From Fragilariopsis cylindrus CCMP1102 (Eukaryota; Bacillariophyta; Bacillariophyceae; Bacillariales; Bacillariaceae): a stretch of DNA of 45,163 nt. Location: positions 1-45,163 of the forward strand of contig FMBT01000570.1 in the NCBI GenBank assembly GCA_900095095.1, written 5' to 3'. The notes beneath the pieces were generated by a model. That model saw nothing but the letters and a program-made list of their open reading frames with translations. It did not search any database and was not told where the DNA came from. The translations under genes and the position numbers were made by a program. Within the stretch, counting starts at the first letter, position 1; each line of letters starts with the position of its first letter. Positions 41,389-45,163 of this stretch are shown here, piece after piece.

Positions 41389-42885
41389 ATGGTGACAACT
41401 CGCAAAGCCAAACGCAAAATTGCGCCAGATCCGACTAATAGTACCAATAACAAAAACGATACCGATAACGCGAACGCGAACGAGACAGCAGAAAAAACAA
41501 CCACTCAAGCCAAAAAGAAGAAGAAGACCATCCCAAAGAAGACCACTGTGGTACGCGTTGAACAAAGTTTTGTTGCGAATGCTATCGCTTTCTGCAGAAA
41601 TCAACAGGTAGCGAAACAATTATGGGAGTCCATCGATTCCAATCTTCAAAACAATCCCGATGTTGCATTTGCGGCATTAAAACGAGGTGCAATTACTTTT
41701 ACGAATCTACCATCAGAAATAAAGGAAAATCGAGACTTTCTAATGAATGGACTGCAGGAAAATATGTTCTTATGGAAATCACTCCCGGGTCGTTTCAAAC
41801 AGGATGCAGATTTTGGATTGAAAGCGTTGGCTAATCCCGATACGAATCTGCGATCAGTCGTTTGGTCTGTTACGAACAAAGAAAAGTTATGGAGTGAAGG
41901 TGCACTACAAATTGCAAGGCGAACTACAAATCCCAGCCATTATCCTCGTAATGGCGACTATCGTCTCTTCGATCTGGCACCAGCCAGTATCAAGGGCAAT
42001 GCAACTATCCAACTCGAGGTAGTATCGGAACAACCAAAGGCTGCTATGTTCCTCGGTAATGATTTGAAGGAAGACTACGACTTTCTCCAAAAACTTCTAA
42101 AGAAAAACCTATTGGCGCTACCTTACATAGGCAGTGAAACCTATGATCGATTTCCAACCATCATGAACATCGAATCGATTGCAACTTATTTGAGTACCGA
42201 TGGATCCTCGCATAGTTGCCTTGTCAATTCAGTACCATCACAATCTTGGAAGGATCGAAGCTTCGTCGACGGATGGGTGTCATGTGGAGGTACCTTGACG
42301 AGTCGAATTTCCAGTTCGTTCCGTGACGACGAAGAGATTGTTCTCAACTACGCAAAGAGCTTCGAATTGATGGAAATTAGAAATCCTGGATTTGTTTATG
42401 TTTCTAACCGTCTCCTTTCTGACGAGGCTTTCTTGAGCCGGATTATTGTATCTTGCAAATGTCCAGGGAAAATCTTCTATGCAGCACCTTCCAAGATCAA
42501 GAAAGACAAGGATTTGCTTCTTCTAGCATGCTCCACTCACGCCAATTACCATCCAAGGCAGAACTCTTGCTCAGGCTACGGTTACGGTTACGATTACGGC
42601 GGGTATGGGGATGAAATATCCCGACAATTCGAAGTCTGGGTGAAACAATGTATGAAGGAATACCAAGGGTTCTTCGGTTTCTTGTGCGGTACCAGTCCAG
42701 ATTCTGGAAGCCCATTAGTAGGATTGGATCAAGGTCATGATTTGAAGAGAAACATTGCATCCTTCCTCATGTTTCCACAGGGAGAAAAACTTACAATGTT
42801 GCTTAAAACCGCCGCTGTCAACTTGAAGATTCGAGGATTCTCCAACCCTTACGATCTCCGACTTCTTGAACAACACTTAACTTGA
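41389..42885 (+). CDS. DUF4116-like repeat protein
   Basis: 498 residues, single exon. A Lys/Asn/Thr-rich N-terminus (KKKKKTIPKK, possible nuclear signal) is followed by helical repeats such as NPDVAFAALKRGAITFTNLP, ENRDFLMNGLQEN and DADFGLKALANPD. This spacing of Asp, Ala-Leu and Leu-Pro resembles DUF4116 repeats, which are abundant in diatoms and other protists. A Gly/Tyr tract (SGYGYGYDYGGYGDE) lies near residue 398. No function is known for the family, and the assignment is from pattern only. Confidence 0.6.
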   Translation: MVTTRKAKRKIAPDPTNSTNNKNDTDNANANETAEKTTTQAKKKKKTIPKKTTVVRVEQSFVANAIAFCRNQQVAKQLWESIDSNLQNNPDVAFAALKRGAITFTNLPSEIKENRDFLMNGLQENMFLWKSLPGRFKQDADFGLKALANPDTNLRSVVWSVTNKEKLWSEGALQIARRTTNPSHYPRNGDYRLFDLAPASIKGNATIQLEVVSEQPKAAMFLGNDLKEDYDFLQKLLKKNLLALPYIGSETYDRFPTIMNIESIATYLSTDGSSHSCLVNSVPSQSWKDRSFVDGWVSCGGTLTSRISSSFRDDEEIVLNYAKSFELMEIRNPGFVYVSNRLLSDEAFLSRIIVSCKCPGKIFYAAPSKIKKDKDLLLLACSTHANYHPRQNSCSGYGYGYDYGGYGDEISRQFEVWVKQCMKEYQGFFGFLCGTSPDSGSPLVGLDQGHDLKRNIASFLMFPQGEKLTMLLKTAAVNLKIRGFSNPYDLRLLEQHLT

Positions 42886-44290
42886 AATCTGTACCGGAAG
42901 ATGGTATAGTGGTTGATATAAGGACGACCGAGGCCTGGCAAGGCACGGTTTGTACGGTATCGTTGGATAAAATGCTAACTAGCATCATTTGTCTATGCAT
43001 CGCGATGGAATGATGCTGATTGTGTTTATGTTCAGTGATTTGTTGCTGAATCGTACAAAAGTAATGAGAGAGAGAGAGAGAGAGAGAACTCACGATTGAC
43101 GTTAGGCGTAGAGTCAAAATAGTATTAGTAATATGTAGATTAAAAATGGTATTTTAGTATAAACCCAGACTGTATAATACATAGATTCATTCCTCCCCAT
43201 CCTAATTATAGATCTACAGGAAACTTTTCTCATGCTAGTCCAAAGAAATATCCACAGCTACCACACTACAACAAATACAACACATTTATCTATATTCCAA
43301 TTTCTTCTTTTATCATTGAAACCCACCAAAATCTGAAAAAAACAGGAGAATTTTTTTTCATTTGGCTGCCATAATCTCCATGTAGGGTAAGCCATGGTAC
43401 CTCTCATTGACCAAGATAAACTATTGTGATAGATCTAGATAACAAGGTCTGAAATTTGGGCGTAAAAAAAGCACTTCACTTGCTTCTAATGTTTCTGTAC
43501 CACTTTTGTTTTCATTGATTGCTTTTGCTAAAAGAGATTACTATGAGCTGTCTGTTTGATTGTCTAATCAACTGGGGTGTTCCTTCTACTACAGGTTATT
43601 CATTGGATATGCAATATTCCGGACTGAGTGCATGAGCTGTGAGTTGGTCTTATTGAATTACTAACCAACGCAGACAGACCAAGCGCGCGCCCACATTCAA
43701 ATAGTAGAACAATCACGCCGGACAAGAGAGTCGTTACAACCAGCCAGCCAAACCGCTTACTCAACAAGCTTGACAGCCTCAGCAAAGCACTCAAGCAGAG
43801 CTTGGTTGATACATTAGCATAGGCTCATTAATCGTTTCGAACAACCTTTACAACTACTATTAACATTCGCCTACTTAGCTCTTAACAGGTCTGACTGACT
43901 CGCCTTGTTCGAACTACTGGTGACGTCAGTCCCGGTTGCTAGTGATTCAAGGATCTTATGATGAACAATATAATATGGTTTTGTTGTGTGTTTTGCTAAG
44001 AGTCAATGCGTTCTGGATGTGTGTGATGTATAATGTGTTGTGATGTGTGTGATGTGTGTGATGTGTGTGATGTGTGTGATGTGTAGTAGAATTTGTATAC
44101 CAGTTGATGATTGAAAATATTTTCCTGACTATTATAATATTAGTAATAGTAGTAAGTGCAAGATTAACAATCCATCCTTGAACTATAGACTGGGTTTGTT
44201 GTATGTACTACCATGCAACATGCCTAATTCATTCCTTAGTTCTATGATAATAGCCCATAGTTGTTAGTAAGGACACAAAGTCCAAATGTA
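42886..44290. other. Long gap with microsatellites
   Basis: No gene was supported. It contains an (AG)n run at about 43068-43087, a perfect TGACGTCA at 43921-43928, and a 9-base TGTGTGATG tandem array at about 44041-44085. A 99-codon opening across the end of the DUF4116-like gene on the other strand is a shadow. Confidence 0.4.
44041..44085. repeat. TGTGTGATG minisatellite
   Basis: Four to five head-to-tail copies of a 9-base unit, with degenerate copies upstream from about 44015. Confidence 0.8.
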
Positions 44291-44769
44291 CTCATCATCA
44301 GGGGAAATAATCTATACGGGGTGCATCACTGCGCGATTTTCAAATTTCCTTAATGACGGTCCAAATAAGGAAATTGTGCCCCAATATGAGTTCAGTTTTT
44401 TGAGCCCCACGAACTTAAGCATATTTGGTTCATAAAACTCCCTGTAAAAACAACTGCATAATTTTTGCAATTTTCAAGGAGCAGATCAGCTCAAGTTAGC
44501 CATGAATAGAGGATATTTTCAGAATCAGCATAGAAATACGGTCTAGAAAAGTGTTTTGAATTTTTTCATTTTATGTTTTTTTTTGTATGTTCTATGTGGT
44601 CCAAGTTGGTATAGTTAACTAGTAATATCTAGTTGAAAAAAATGTGAAAAAATTTATTGGGGCACAATTTCCTTATTTGGACCATCATAGGGAATTTATT
44701 TGTGCAACGATTTTAACGCGACGCGCGGATCTTGGCGCACCCGTATAGATTATTACCCCTGCTCATCAT
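44291..44769. mobile_element. hAT-type MITE, 463 bp, 8-bp target duplication
   Basis: The element spans 44299-44761. It starts CAGGGGAAATAATCTATACG and ends with the near-perfect inverse (ATAGATTATTACCCCTG). It is flanked by the 8-base direct repeat CTCATCAT at 44291-44298 and 44762-44769. An 8-base duplication with CAGGGG ends is typical of hAT elements. A perfect internal 28-base inverted repeat lies at 44359-44386 and 44656-44683. No ORF is present, so it needs a transposase from elsewhere. Confidence 0.85.
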
Positions 44770-45163
44770 GCCATCCTAGATTTATAAAGTAGTATTTTGT
44801 GTCTTGGTAATGGAGTGTGTAGTAATTTATGGAACGTAAGCTTGGCAAGCAATTCTATCCTATTATTATGCAAGTATCTTCTTATCTGTGGGGAATAGTG
44901 GACCCCTAGAAGAGCATTTATGCTGTACAAACAAAAAGGAGTGACAATGCCTCCCACATTTAAGACCAGATTACTTGTTCTGGTACCAATTTTTAATACT
45001 TGCCTGCTTCAAAATACACGATTCAAAAGTGGTTGGTAAAGGGGGTACTTAGATAAATAGATGGAGCCAATTGATTGGGTATGCATTTTTTGTAATAGTG
45101 GTACAGAAAGTTATAGCACAAACCCCACCCCTGGGATGCAAAACAGTCCCTATTTTCAGCTTA
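44770..45163. other. Right edge, nothing clear
   Basis: Non-coding to the end of the window. A 63-codon minus-strand opening crosses the MITE border and is not a credible gene. Confidence 0.3.

Noticed and set aside
42818-43117. 99-codon minus-strand opening overlapping the end of the DUF4116-like gene
   Set aside because: Ser/Leu runs come from the (AG)n microsatellite; shadow of the plus-strand gene.
43560-43960. Possible solo LTR because ACTACAGGTTATTC resembles the copia LTR-PBS border
   Set aside because: The similarity stops after a few bases; no matching LTR body or target duplication was found.

Overview
This window looks like nuclear DNA of a diatom (stramenopile). The evidence is short AT-rich GT-AG introns, signal peptides followed by a phenylalanine at the predicted cleavage site (the diatom plastid-import pattern), asparagine/serine-rich low-complexity proteins, diatom-type lineage-specific families (a CRAL-TRIO-like domain joined to a DUF6824-like domain, DUF4116-like proteins, PT-rich surface-protein tails) and a full-length Ty1/copia element with a half-tRNA-Met primer site. 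No rRNA, tRNA or CRISPR was seen. All functional calls come from reading motifs; no search was run.

Layout. 1-3.8 kb: an asparagine-rich protein with a conserved C-terminus, open at the left edge. 4.4-6.1 kb (minus): CRAL-TRIO-like plus DUF6824-like protein. 7.8-12.3 kb (minus): a large multi-exon gene that joins a membrane acyltransferase-3, a lumenal SGNH domain and a complete type II copper monooxygenase (PHM/DBH-like); this is the most unusual coding feature. 12.9-13.5 kb: a possible small secreted peptide whose intron holds a 390 bp Stowaway-like MITE. 13.9-15.6 kb (minus): tandem hot-dog thioesterase, probably plastid. 16.4-17.7 kb: a protein made of about eight ~37-residue 'YWE' repeats. 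18.1-19.4 kb (minus): DXO/RAI1-like protein. 20.6-28.4 kb: young copia retrotransposon with intact gag and pol, near-identical LTRs and a GGTAC target duplication. 28.5-31.5 kb: secreted sugar-dehydrogenase-like plus PKD protein. 31.7-33.3 kb (minus): kynurenine 3-monooxygenase-like flavoenzyme. 33.8-35.2 kb: ferredoxin plus metallo-beta-lactamase-fold protein. 35.3-38.0 kb (minus): two secreted or plastid-targeted proteins of unknown function. 39.1-41.0 kb (minus): PCIF1/CAPAM-like cap methyltransferase. 41.4-42.9 kb: DUF4116-like protein. The rest is non-coding, with simple repeats and a 463 bp hAT-type MITE at 44.3-44.8 kb.

The genes do not form an operon-like pathway, as expected for a eukaryote. 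Links worth noting are two cap-metabolism candidates (DXO-like and PCIF1-like), several secretory or plastid-routed proteins, and the copia insertion only about 100 bp upstream of the sugar-dehydrogenase gene. Several otherwise intact genes are broken by single-base frame offsets. These may be assembly errors or real, and they are listed individually.
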